Assembly (NCBI RefSeq): GCF_016462545.1
Contig: NZ_JAEMTA010000049.1
Location: 1 to 40,319, forward strand
Origin: Mycolicibacterium sp.
GTDB taxonomy: Bacteria > Actinomycetota > Actinomycetes > Mycobacteriales > Mycobacteriaceae
Reading direction: 5' to 3'
DNA length: 40,319 bases
Part shown: piece by piece, positions 33,889 to 40,319 of the stretch
Position numbering within the stretch: position 1 is the stretch's first letter
Layout: every line of letters starts with the position of its first letter
Translations under genes and position numbers: made by a program
Notes under the pieces: generated by a model
Told to the model about the DNA's origin: nothing
The model's database searches: none
The model's input: only the letters and a program-made list of their open reading frames with translations

Positions 33889-34498
33889 GGCTGGGCATCA
33901 GCACTTCGTCCACCAACAGGCGGACCGTATCGGGCGTCGGCGGCCGGCCGGGCATCAGGCAGCGAAACACCAGATAGCCCGGCAGCACGTCCCAGATCTC
34001 GCCGCTGATCACGGCCGCATCGATCTCGCCGCGGGCGACGGCCTCGTTGAGCACGTGGGTCATCAACAACTTGCGCTGATGCACGAACTCGTCCTGCATG
34101 GCCGCGCTCAACTCGGGGATGCGGGACATCTCGGTCAACACCGCCCGCATGGTGGGTGCGTGTTCGGCAGCCTGCGCGCACACCTGGGCGCCGATCTCCA
34201 GCAGATCGCCTCGCAGCGATCCGGTGCAGGGCGGGATGGCCGAGATCTGCGTGCCCTCGATGAAGGCCGCTATCACCAACTCGGCCTTCGACGGCCACCG
34301 CCGATACATGGTGGCCTTGCTCGCCTTGGCTTCCGTGGCCACTGCCTCCAGGGTCAAGCGGTCGTAGCCGTGTTCCTGCAGCAATCGCAGTGTCACCGCC
34401 AGGAACTCGGCCTCACGCGCGGTCCAGCGCGCCGCCGTCGGCGGCGCATCGTAGGCTGACTCTGAGGGCACGCCGCCCACCATAGACCCAGTTCCCAT
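33863..34498 (-). CDS. TetR-family regulator next to mmpS/mmpL
   Basis: About 211 residues. The TetR HTH is at roughly 48-68 (LTLEAVATEAKASKATMYRR), followed by the TetR_C-type ligand domain. Starts at TTG 34504, ATG 34498 or ATG 34483 are possible. ATG 34498 is used, and the HTH is unaffected by the choice. It diverges from the mmpS-mmpL pair across about 140 bp and is the probable regulator of that transporter. Its 3' end overlaps the RNase H gene. Confidence 0.83.
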   Translation of the reverse strand: MGTGSMVGGVPSESAYDAPPTAARWTAREAEFLAVTLRLLQEHGYDRLTLEAVATEAKASKATMYRRWPSKAELVIAAFIEGTQISAIPPCTGSLRGDLLEIGAQVCAQAAEHAPTMRAVLTEMSRIPELSAAMQDEFVHQRKLLMTHVLNEAVARGEIDAAVISGEIWDVLPGYLVFRCLMPGRPPTPDTVRLLVDEVLMPSLTRGRPSD

Positions 34499-34542
34499 CG
34501 TCAACGCCGACGTCCACCTCAGCGCTTGCGGAGTCCGGTCCC

Positions 34543-34554
34543 GTACCGTACCGT
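34543..34554. promoter_or_regulatory. GTAC-C-GTAC repeat in the TetR/mmpS gap
   Basis: GTACCGTACCGT, a doubled GTACC with near-dyad symmetry, lies between the divergent starts and is the most regular element there. It is a candidate TetR operator. The evidence is position and symmetry only. Confidence 0.3.
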
Positions 34555-34636
34555 TCTCGTTCGGATCACTCCTAGGCGAGCTAAGAATGATCTCTGGTGT
34601 GCGGCGCCGTCCAAGCGGCCATCGAAAGGCTCATGG

Positions 34637-35083
34637 GTGAAAAGGTTTTCGATCGGCAAACTCGTCAGACGGCAGTGGACGGTGATCGTCGCGGTGGTCG
34701 TCGTGGCGCTGGTCGTCTTCAGCGTCCAGCGGCTGCATGGCATCTTCGGCTCCAACAACGAGGTATCCAGGCCGAGCGCCGACTCTCTGGAGAACACCGG
34801 CTACAACCCCAAGCGAGTGCTCTTCGAGGTCTTCGGAAGCCCCGGCTCGACGGCCACCATCAACTTCCTCGACGAGCACGCTCAGCCGCAACGCGTCGAC
34901 GACACCCCCCTGCCGTGGTCGCACACGTTGACCACCGATGATCCGACGCTCTTTGCGGACCTCCGCGCCCAGGGGGACTCGGACACCATCACCTGCCGCA
35001 TCACCGTCAACGGGATCGTCAAGGACGAAAGGTCCGCCAGCAACGTGAACGGATACATCGCCTGCCTGGACAAGTCCGCATGA
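34637..35083 (+). CDS. MmpS family membrane protein
   Basis: 148 residues with one N-terminal membrane segment (about 14-31, after KRFSIGKLVRRQW) and an extracytoplasmic beta-rich domain with VLFEVFGSPGSTATINFLD and two Cys (TCRIT, IACLD). MmpS proteins are periplasmic accessory subunits of MmpL exporters. The GTG at 34637 has AAAGG 7 nt upstream. Its stop overlaps the mmpL start (ATGA). The cargo is not visible from sequence. MmpS4/5-type partners export siderophores and drugs. Confidence 0.9.
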   Translation: MKRFSIGKLVRRQWTVIVAVVVVALVVFSVQRLHGIFGSNNEVSRPSADSLENTGYNPKRVLFEVFGSPGSTATINFLDEHAQPQRVDDTPLPWSHTLTTDDPTLFADLRAQGDSDTITCRITVNGIVKDERSASNVNGYIACLDKSA

Positions 35084-37980
35084 GCCAGCACGGCGAGCAG
35101 AGTCCCGAGACGGGCTCCCGACCGGCGCGCCTCATTCGGGTGCTGGCTCTGCCGATCCTGCTGCTGTGGATCGCCATCGCCGCGATCAGCAACATCGTTT
35201 CGCCTCAGCTGGAGGTGGTCGGCGCCGAACGCTCGGTGGCGATGAACGCGACGGATTCGCCGTCGATCATGGCGATGCGGCACATCGGGCAGAAGTTCGA
35301 GGAATTCGACTCCGACAGTGCGGCGATGATCGTCCTCGAGGGCAAGCAGCCGCTCGGGCAGGACTCTCACGACTTCTACGACGTCCTGATCAAGAAGCTC
35401 AACGCGGACACCACGCACGTCGAGCACGTTCAGGACTTCTGGGGAGACCCGCTGACGGCAGGCGGAGCGCAGAGCAAGGACGGCAAGGCCGCCCTCGTTC
35501 AGGTCTACCTGCGGGGCAACCAGGGCGAGGCGCTGTCCAACGAGTCCGTCGACAGCATCCGCAAGATCGTGGCGGACACGCCGGCACCGCCGGGGGTCAC
35601 GGCCTACGTCACGGGCGCCGCACCGCTGATCACCGACAACTTCGAGGTGGGCAACGAGGGCACCCATCAGGTCACCGCCATCACCTTCGCGGTGATCGGC
35701 GTGATGCTGCTGATCGTCTACCGCTCCATCGTCACCACGCTGATCATGCTCGTGGTGGTGGTTCTCGAGTTGGCCGCCGCCCGAGGCGTGGTCGCCCTGC
35801 TGGCCCACGAGGGCATCATCGGTTTGTCGACCTACGCGACGAACCTGCTGACGCTGTTGGCGATCGCGGCGGGCACCGACTACGCGATCTTCCTCGTCGG
35901 CCGCTATCAGGAAGCCCGCAACAGAGGCCTGGAACGCGACGCGGCGTACTACGACATGTTCCGCGGGACCGTGCACGTCATCGTCGGCTCGGGGTTGACG
36001 ATCGTCGGGGCGGTGGCGTGCCTGTACTTCACTCGGCTGCCGTACTTCCAGACCTTGGGCGTCCCCGCGGCGCTCGGCGTGTTGGTGACGCTGATCGCGG
36101 CATTGACCCTGGGGCCCGCCGTCATCACCATCGCGACCCGGTTCGGTCTCCTGGAGCCCAGGCGCAAGGTGCGTGCTCCGGGGTGGCGCCGGATGGGCAC
36201 CGTCATCGTCCGGTGGCCCGGGCCCATCCTCGTCGTGTCGCTGGCCATCGCCGCCATCGGCGTGCTTGCACTGCCGGGGGCCAAGATCAGCTACGACGGC
36301 CGGCCCTATCTTCCGGACACCGCGCCGGCCAATGTCGGGTATGCGGCCGCAGAAAGGCACTTCTCCGAGGCCCGGCTGAACCCCGAGCTGCTGATGATCG
36401 AATCCGACCACGACATGCGCAATCCGTCGGACATGCTGATCCTGGAACGCGTCGCCAAGGCCGTGCTGCACACGCCGGGCATCGCCCTGGTGCAGTCGAT
36501 CACCAGGCCGCTCGGCACGCCAATCACGCACAGCTCCATACCGTTTCAGATCAGCGCCCAGAGTGCCGGGCAGATCATGAACCTCAGTTACCAGCAGGCC
36601 AGGGCGCAGGACATCCTCAAGCAGGTGGACCAGACCAGCAAGTCCATCGCCATCCTCGAACAACAGCTCGAGCTGCAGAAGCAGAGCGCCGCCGCCACCG
36701 ACGAACAGGTCCAGGCGTTCCACGACACCGTGGCGACGATCAACCAGGTACGCGACAACCTCGCCAACTTCGACGACTTCTTCCGCCCGCTGCGCAACTA
36801 CTTCTACTGGGAGCCGCACTGCTTCGACATCCCGTCGTGCGCGGCGCTGAGATCGGTGTTCGACTCGCTCGACGGCATCTCCACGCTCAGTGACCAGTTC
36901 GGGAAGATCACCGCGAGCCTGGACAAGCTCAATGCCCTGCAGCCGCAACTCGTGGCGTTGATCCCGCCTCAGCTCGACGTGCAGGAAGCCAATCGCGATC
37001 TGCTGCAGTCGAACTACGCCACCACCGGCGGTACCAACACGCAAAGCCAGGAGGCGTTGAAGAACGCGACCGCGCTCGGTAAGGCGTTCGACGACGCCAA
37101 GAACGACGACTCGTTCTACCTGCCGCCCGAGGCGTTTGACAATGCGGACTTCAAGCGTGGCCTCAAGTTGTTCATGTCACCAGACGGCAAGGCCGCCAGG
37201 ATGACGATCACGCACGAGGGCACCCCCGCGACGCCCGAGGGCATCTCGCACATCGACGCCATGAGGAACTCCGCGTTCGATGCGATCAAGGCGACTCCGC
37301 TGTCGGACGCCAAGATCTACGTCGCCGGCACCGCGTCGACCTACAAGGACATCCAGGAGGGCTCGCTCTACGACCTGATGATCGTCGCGATCGCGGCGAT
37401 CGCCCTGATCCTGCTCATCATGGTGTTCATCACCCGCAGCATGGTCGCCGCGGTGGTGATCGTCGGTACCGTCGTGCTGTCGCTGGGCGCATCGTTGGGG
37501 CTCGCGGTTCTGGTGTGGCAGTACATCTTCGGGATCGAGCTGTACTGGATCGTGCCCGCGTTGGCGATCATCCTGCTGCTCGCGGTGGGCGCCGACTACA
37601 ACCTGCTGTTGATATCGCGGTTCAAGGAGGAGATCGGAGCGGGCCTCAACACCGGCATCATTCGTGCGATGGCGGGCACCGGCGGCGTCGTCACGGCTGC
37701 CGGTCTGGTATTCGCCGGCACCATGGCGTCGTTCATCTTCAGCGATCTGATCGTCCTCGGTCAGATCGGCACGACGATCGCGCTGGGCCTGCTGTTCGAC
37801 ACGTTGATCGTGCGGTCGTTCATGACCCCGTCCATCGCGGCCCTCCTCGGACGCTGGTTCTGGTGGCCGCTGAACGTGCGGACCCGTCCGGCCAGTCAGA
37901 TGTTGCAGCCCTACGGTTCCCGGATTTCCGTGCGGCGACTGCTCTCGCCCGAACGCAGGGACACCGACTCAGGAGTGTAG
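35080..37980 (+). CDS. MmpL family RND transporter (MmpL4/5-like)
   Basis: 966-residue inner-membrane exporter with 12 expected membrane segments in two halves. Proton-relay Asp-Tyr pairs are present in both halves: GTDY (Asp267-Tyr268) and GADY (Asp839-Tyr840). Between them, residues about 490-655 form a long coiled-coil hairpin (ILKQVDQTSKSIAILEQQLE) with a tip bearing Cys581 and Cys587 (HCFDIPSC). This is a feature of MmpL4/MmpL5-type proteins that pair with MmpS, which supports siderophore, lipid or drug export. It is coupled to mmpS. Its last 12 bp overlap the XRE regulator gene. Confidence 0.94.
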   Translation: MSQHGEQSPETGSRPARLIRVLALPILLLWIAIAAISNIVSPQLEVVGAERSVAMNATDSPSIMAMRHIGQKFEEFDSDSAAMIVLEGKQPLGQDSHDFYDVLIKKLNADTTHVEHVQDFWGDPLTAGGAQSKDGKAALVQVYLRGNQGEALSNESVDSIRKIVADTPAPPGVTAYVTGAAPLITDNFEVGNEGTHQVTAITFAVIGVMLLIVYRSIVTTLIMLVVVVLELAAARGVVALLAHEGIIGLSTYATNLLTLLAIAAGTDYAIFLVGRYQEARNRGLERDAAYYDMFRGTVHVIVGSGLTIVGAVACLYFTRLPYFQTLGVPAALGVLVTLIAALTLGPAVITIATRFGLLEPRRKVRAPGWRRMGTVIVRWPGPILVVSLAIAAIGVLALPGAKISYDGRPYLPDTAPANVGYAAAERHFSEARLNPELLMIESDHDMRNPSDMLILERVAKAVLHTPGIALVQSITRPLGTPITHSSIPFQISAQSAGQIMNLSYQQARAQDILKQVDQTSKSIAILEQQLELQKQSAAATDEQVQAFHDTVATINQVRDNLANFDDFFRPLRNYFYWEPHCFDIPSCAALRSVFDSLDGISTLSDQFGKITASLDKLNALQPQLVALIPPQLDVQEANRDLLQSNYATTGGTNTQSQEALKNATALGKAFDDAKNDDSFYLPPEAFDNADFKRGLKLFMSPDGKAARMTITHEGTPATPEGISHIDAMRNSAFDAIKATPLSDAKIYVAGTASTYKDIQEGSLYDLMIVAIAAIALILLIMVFITRSMVAAVVIVGTVVLSLGASLGLAVLVWQYIFGIELYWIVPALAIILLLAVGADYNLLLISRFKEEIGAGLNTGIIRAMAGTGGVVTAAGLVFAGTMASFIFSDLIVLGQIGTTIALGLLFDTLIVRSFMTPSIAALLGRWFWWPLNVRTRPASQMLQPYGSRISVRRLLSPERRDTDSGV

Positions 37981-38544
37981 GTGGAGTCGCTCGCCGTGCG
38001 GTCCGAAGATCGCGACGGCCTCGACGGGTCCGTCCACCGCGCCGAACCAGTGCGGTGTCCAGGTCGAGAACTCGACTGCCTCACCGGGTTTGATGGTGAA
38101 GTCGCGCTCGCCGAGGATCAGTCGCAGGTGGCCGGAGAGCACATACATCCAGTCCTGACCGTCGTGCACGGGTAGCTCGTCGGGTGGGGTGCGCCTGCGC
38201 GCGCTCACTCGAATCTTGAAGGCGTGCAGCCCGCCGGCGGGCCCGTTGTGGGTCAGCGGCCAGTACGTCACGCCGTGGCGGGTCTGGGACGCACCCTTGA
38301 CGCGAGGATCCTCCGCGTCCGGTGCGCGCAGCAGGTCATCGGTGCTCACCGATAGTGCGGCCGCGAGGCGAGGCAGGTGATCGAGCGCCAGCCTGCGCTT
38401 GCCCGACTCGAGCCGGCTCAGCGTCGAGACGTCGATGTCGGCGCGGGTCGCCACCTCGTCCAGGGTGAGTCCGCGCTGGGTGCGCAGTTCGCGTAGTCGC
38501 CGCCTGACGCGAAGGTCGACGTCATCGTGGCTCTTTGCCTGCAT
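37969..38544 (-). CDS. XRE-family regulator with C-terminal cupin domain
   Basis: 191 residues. The N-terminal helix-turn-helix is at about 27-50 (LTLDEVATRADIDVSTLSRL). The C-terminal cupin_2 domain is at about 110-190 (VHDGQDWMYVLSGHLRLILG, then KPGEAVEFSTWTPHWFGA) and probably senses a small molecule. The ATG at 38542-38544 is preferred. An upstream ATG at 38592 would overlap the divergent methyltransferase start. The preferred start lies inside a palindrome (38534-38550), suggesting autoregulation of a leaderless message. Confidence 0.85.
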   Translation of the reverse strand: MQAKSHDDVDLRVRRRLRELRTQRGLTLDEVATRADIDVSTLSRLESGKRRLALDHLPRLAAALSVSTDDLLRAPDAEDPRVKGASQTRHGVTYWPLTHNGPAGGLHAFKIRVSARRRTPPDELPVHDGQDWMYVLSGHLRLILGERDFTIKPGEAVEFSTWTPHWFGAVDGPVEAVAIFGPHGERLHLHS

Positions 38545-38550
38545 GGCAAA
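38534..38550. promoter_or_regulatory. TTTGCC-N5-GGCAAA palindrome over the XRE start codon
   Basis: A perfect 6-bp inverted repeat with spacer TGCAT (38540-38544), in which the start codon of the XRE gene lies (complement of CAT). It is well placed to control both the XRE gene and the divergent methyltransferase gene 46 bp away. Binding by the XRE protein is inferred. Confidence 0.5.
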
Positions 38551-38590
38551 AGATGTTGGCAGACGGTCTTCCGGGCGGCAAGGTGATGTC

Positions 38591-39229
38591 ATGACCGCCG
38601 ATCACACGCATCAGACTCCGAAGGATTACTGGGAAGAGCACTACGGCGAACGTGAACGGATCTGGAGCGGCCGGGTCAACGCGAACTTCGCCGCGGTCGT
38701 CGCCGACCTGACGACAGGCCGCGCACTCGACCTCGGCTGCGGGGAGGGAGGCGACGCCGTCTGGCTGGCCCAGCGCGGCTGGCAGGTGACGGCTGTCGAC
38801 GTCTCCGACACCGCGATCGGCCGGGCTACCGAACTGGCCCGCGACCACGGCGTGCTCGACCGCATCACCTTCGAGCAGCACGACCTGTCGGACAGCTTTC
38901 CCGACGGGACCTTCGACCTGATCTCGGCGCAGTTTCTGCATTCGACGGTCCGACTCGAGCGGCCGCAGATTCTGCGCAACGCCGCCAACGCCTTGACACC
39001 CGGCGGCACACTCGTCATCGTCGACCACGCCGAGGCGCCGCCATTCTCCAAGAAGGTGCCGCACGACCACCCGTTCCCCAGCGCCGAGGAGGTGCTCGCC
39101 GAGTTGGATCTGCCTGCCGCGCAATGGGAAAGGGTCCGCGTCGAGAACGTGGGCAGGGACGGCATCGATCCGGACGGGCAGCCCTTCACGTGGTGGGACA
39201 ACGTCATGGTGCTGCGCAGGCGCCCCTGA
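38591..39229 (+). CDS. SAM-dependent class I methyltransferase
   Basis: 212 residues. Motif I is LDLGCGEGGD (46-55). The acidic end of beta-2 is in VTAVDVS and motif IV is in FDLISAQFLHS. An N-terminal segment YWEEHYGERERIWSGRVN resembles the TehB/thiopurine-methyltransferase-like group that protects against toxic compounds. The substrate is unknown. The ATG at 38591 follows AAGGTG. It diverges from the XRE-cupin regulator, which probably controls it. A long palindrome lies directly after the stop. Confidence 0.85.
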   Translation: MTADHTHQTPKDYWEEHYGERERIWSGRVNANFAAVVADLTTGRALDLGCGEGGDAVWLAQRGWQVTAVDVSDTAIGRATELARDHGVLDRITFEQHDLSDSFPDGTFDLISAQFLHSTVRLERPQILRNAANALTPGGTLVIVDHAEAPPFSKKVPHDHPFPSAEEVLAELDLPAAQWERVRVENVGRDGIDPDGQPFTWWDNVMVLRRRP

Positions 39230-39236
39230 CCGGCCA

Positions 39237-39297
39237 CCGACTGTGTGGGTTGTCGTCGTAAATCCCGAGGATCGTCGACCACAACCCACACACTCGG
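39237..39297. terminator. Long imperfect palindrome between convergent genes, likely bidirectional terminator
   Basis: Arms 39237-39258 and 39276-39297 (22 nt each) pair at 20 of 22 positions around a 17-nt loop. The core is TGTGTGGGTTGT / ACAACCCACACA. It fills almost the whole gap between the methyltransferase stop and the VOC-protein stop. It has the same geometry as 3967-4029 but unrelated sequence. Confidence 0.65.
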
Positions 39298-39299
39298 CG

Positions 39300-39719
39300 C
39301 TAGGGATTGAGCTGGGTGAGTCGCACGCTGTTACCCGAGGGGTCGCGGAAGCCGGAGTCGATGCCGTACGGCATCTGGTTGGGTGGCTCGTTGAACTCGA
39401 CGCCACGCGCCGTCAGCTCCTCATAGCTGGCCTGCGCGTCGTCGGTGATCAGGAAGACGGTGCCCGCGAAGCCCTTCGCCGTGAGGTCCAGTACCTGGGC
39501 GCGGGTGTCCTCATCCATCACCGGCGGTCCCGGCACGGCCATCAGCACGATGCTCACGTCGTCCTGGCCGGGAGGACCGACGGTGAGCCACCGAAAGTTG
39601 CCCATCTCCTCCGGGAACGACACATCCTCTCGCACCTCCATGCCGACCTTCTCGGTCCAGTACGTCAGCGCGACTTCCTGATCATGAACCCACAGGTGGG
39701 TGCTTCCAATTCTCATCAT
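39300..39719 (-). CDS. VOC / glyoxalase-like family protein
   Basis: 139 residues with the paired beta-alpha-beta modules of the vicinal-oxygen-chelate superfamily. The segments are THLWVHDQEVALTYWTEKVG near the start and GFRDPSGNSVRLTQ at the end. Possible metal ligands are His in THLWV and Glu/Asp in later strands. The activity cannot be assigned. The start is taken at ATG 39717-39719 (MMRIGSTH). A longer frame begins at 39743 but overlaps the AraC gene. It lies 10 bp after the AraC gene on the same strand, so it is probably co-transcribed. Confidence 0.8.
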   Translation of the reverse strand: MMRIGSTHLWVHDQEVALTYWTEKVGMEVREDVSFPEEMGNFRWLTVGPPGQDDVSIVLMAVPGPPVMDEDTRAQVLDLTAKGFAGTVFLITDDAQASYEELTARGVEFNEPPNQMPYGIDSGFRDPSGNSVRLTQLNP

Positions 39720-39729
39720 GGATCCGACG

Positions 39730-40182
39730 CTACGGGCGTGCACCGCGGTCCGTCTTCTCCCGGTGTGCTGACGTCACCCGGCTATCCGCGGCAGGTCGAG
39801 TGTCACGCGCCAGGATGCACGACGGCACCCGCGCGCGACTGGCGGCCGGTGGCTGGCTTGCGCGATACGCCGCCGGGGGTCGTCCGTACACCCGGGCAAA
39901 GCTGGTGGTGAACGAGCCGACACTCTGCAGGCCGACCATCACGCAGATCTCGGCGACCGAGCGGTCGGTGTGGCGTAGAAGCGCGGCGGCACGCTCCAAC
40001 CTGCGGGTCTGCAGGTAGGCGTGCGGAGATTCGCCGAACGTCCTGCTGAACATGCGCGAGAAGTGAGCCCTGGACAGGCCCGCGGCGGCGGCGAGGTCGT
40101 CGGTGGTGATCGGCTCTGCGTACCGCGCGTCGACGAGGTCCTTGGCCCGCAGGAGATAGCGGGCCGGTGGCAGCCGTGGCAT
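39730..40182 (-). CDS. AraC-family transcriptional regulator (DNA-binding domain type)
   Basis: 150 residues, almost only the AraC double helix-turn-helix: ITTDDLAAAAGLSRAHFSRM for the first and AEICVMVGLQSVGSFTTSFA for the second, followed by YGRPPAAYR. There is no separate ligand domain, as in SoxS/MarA-sized regulators. The tail after 110 is Arg/Ala/Ser-rich. The ATG at 40180-40182 is used, because the upstream frame to 40275 runs into rnpB. It probably regulates itself and the downstream VOC gene. Confidence 0.82.
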   Translation of the reverse strand: MPRLPPARYLLRAKDLVDARYAEPITTDDLAAAAGLSRAHFSRMFSRTFGESPHAYLQTRRLERAAALLRHTDRSVAEICVMVGLQSVGSFTTSFARVYGRPPAAYRASQPPAASRARVPSCILARDTRPAADSRVTSAHREKTDRGARP

Positions 40183-40206
40183 GCGTCTCAGAGTACGGTG
40201 ATCAGC

Positions 40207-40319
40207 GCGGACGAGTTGGCCGGGCGGCCGCGGCACCCAGGTTCTCCTGGGCGTCGAGGAAAGTCCGGACTTCACAGAGCAGGGTGATTGCCAACGGCAA
40301 TCCGAGGTGACTCGCGGGA
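40207..40319 (+). ncRNA. rnpB: RNase P RNA (M1 RNA, type A), 5' part only
   Basis: The ribozyme that matures tRNA 5' ends. The conserved region GAGGAAAGTCCGGAC (CR-I) at about 40257-40271, the following CAGAGCAGGGTGATTGCC, and the CCCAGG/CCTGGG stem-loop just before it identify it. Only about 110 nt are in the window. The 5' end is estimated from a TACGGT -10 element at 40194-40199, about 24 bp from the divergent AraC start. The rest lies beyond the window edge. Confidence 0.9.

Noticed and set aside
34882..37044. 720-codon minus-strand open frame
   Set aside because: Antisense to mmpL, which has clear RND motifs. The composition is that of a G/C-biased shadow frame (His/Arg/Val/Asp strings).

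Overview
The window is high-GC chromosomal DNA from a mycobacterium, most likely a fast-growing environmental one (Mycolicibacterium type). The evidence is the gene content and order: mscR (mycothiol-dependent), the mycolate FAS-II cluster fabD-acpM-kasA-kasB-accD6 beside mabR, ptpA/ptkA, an MmpS/MmpL pair, a mycofactocin-type SDR and many GTG/TTG starts with 4-bp ATGA/GTGA overlaps. From memory, the backbone matches M. tuberculosis Rv2228c-Rv2259 in reverse orientation. No transposase, integrase, phage gene or CRISPR array was seen.

Layout. 1-4 kb: 3' truncated mscR (minus) diverges from a LigB-type dioxygenase, a homocysteine S-methyltransferase, a serine beta-lactamase-fold protein and a DUF3145 protein. 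4-9.6 kb: a glycerolipid-like module of a lipid (diacylglycerol) kinase and an alkyl-DHAP-synthase-like flavoprotein (minus), diverging across only 20 bp from a TetR regulator coupled to glpD (plus), then a sterol-desaturase-like membrane protein. 9.6-19.3 kb: one long minus-strand run, aceE > mabR > fabD > acpM > kasA > kasB > accD6, ended by a perfect 17-bp hairpin. It makes acetyl-CoA and malonyl-CoA and elongates meromycolate chains. 19.4-21.1 kb: a lipoprotein, a DUF3052 protein, the peroxiredoxin ahpE and tRNA-Val(UAC).

21.1-27.85 kb is the accessory part. It starts directly after the tRNA and holds a TetR/cytochrome P450 pair with a duplicated operator-like palindrome, a decayed SnoaL/NTF2-like gene with two in-frame stops, a secreted CDGP-motif protein, a frameshifted SDR remnant beside an intact SDR, an ANTAR protein, a small acidic ORF without a convincing start, and a secreted glycoside hydrolase with a repetitive Lys/Pro tail.

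27.9-40.3 kb returns to the backbone: cobD, a SURF1-like protein, ptpA and ptkA, then a coupled NIF3 / zinc-ribbon / RNase H-phosphatase operon, a TetR with mmpS-mmpL, an XRE-cupin regulator diverging from a methyltransferase, an AraC regulator with a VOC protein, and the 5' end of RNase P RNA (rnpB) at the window edge.

Most of the window is ordinary mycobacterial backbone. I found no clearly new multi-gene system. The points most worth a second look are the shared-promoter glycerolipid module, the P450 operator pair and its dead partner gene, the two equal-geometry long palindromes between convergent genes, the XRE palindrome over its own start codon, and ptkA lacking the N-terminal extension known from M. 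tuberculosis.
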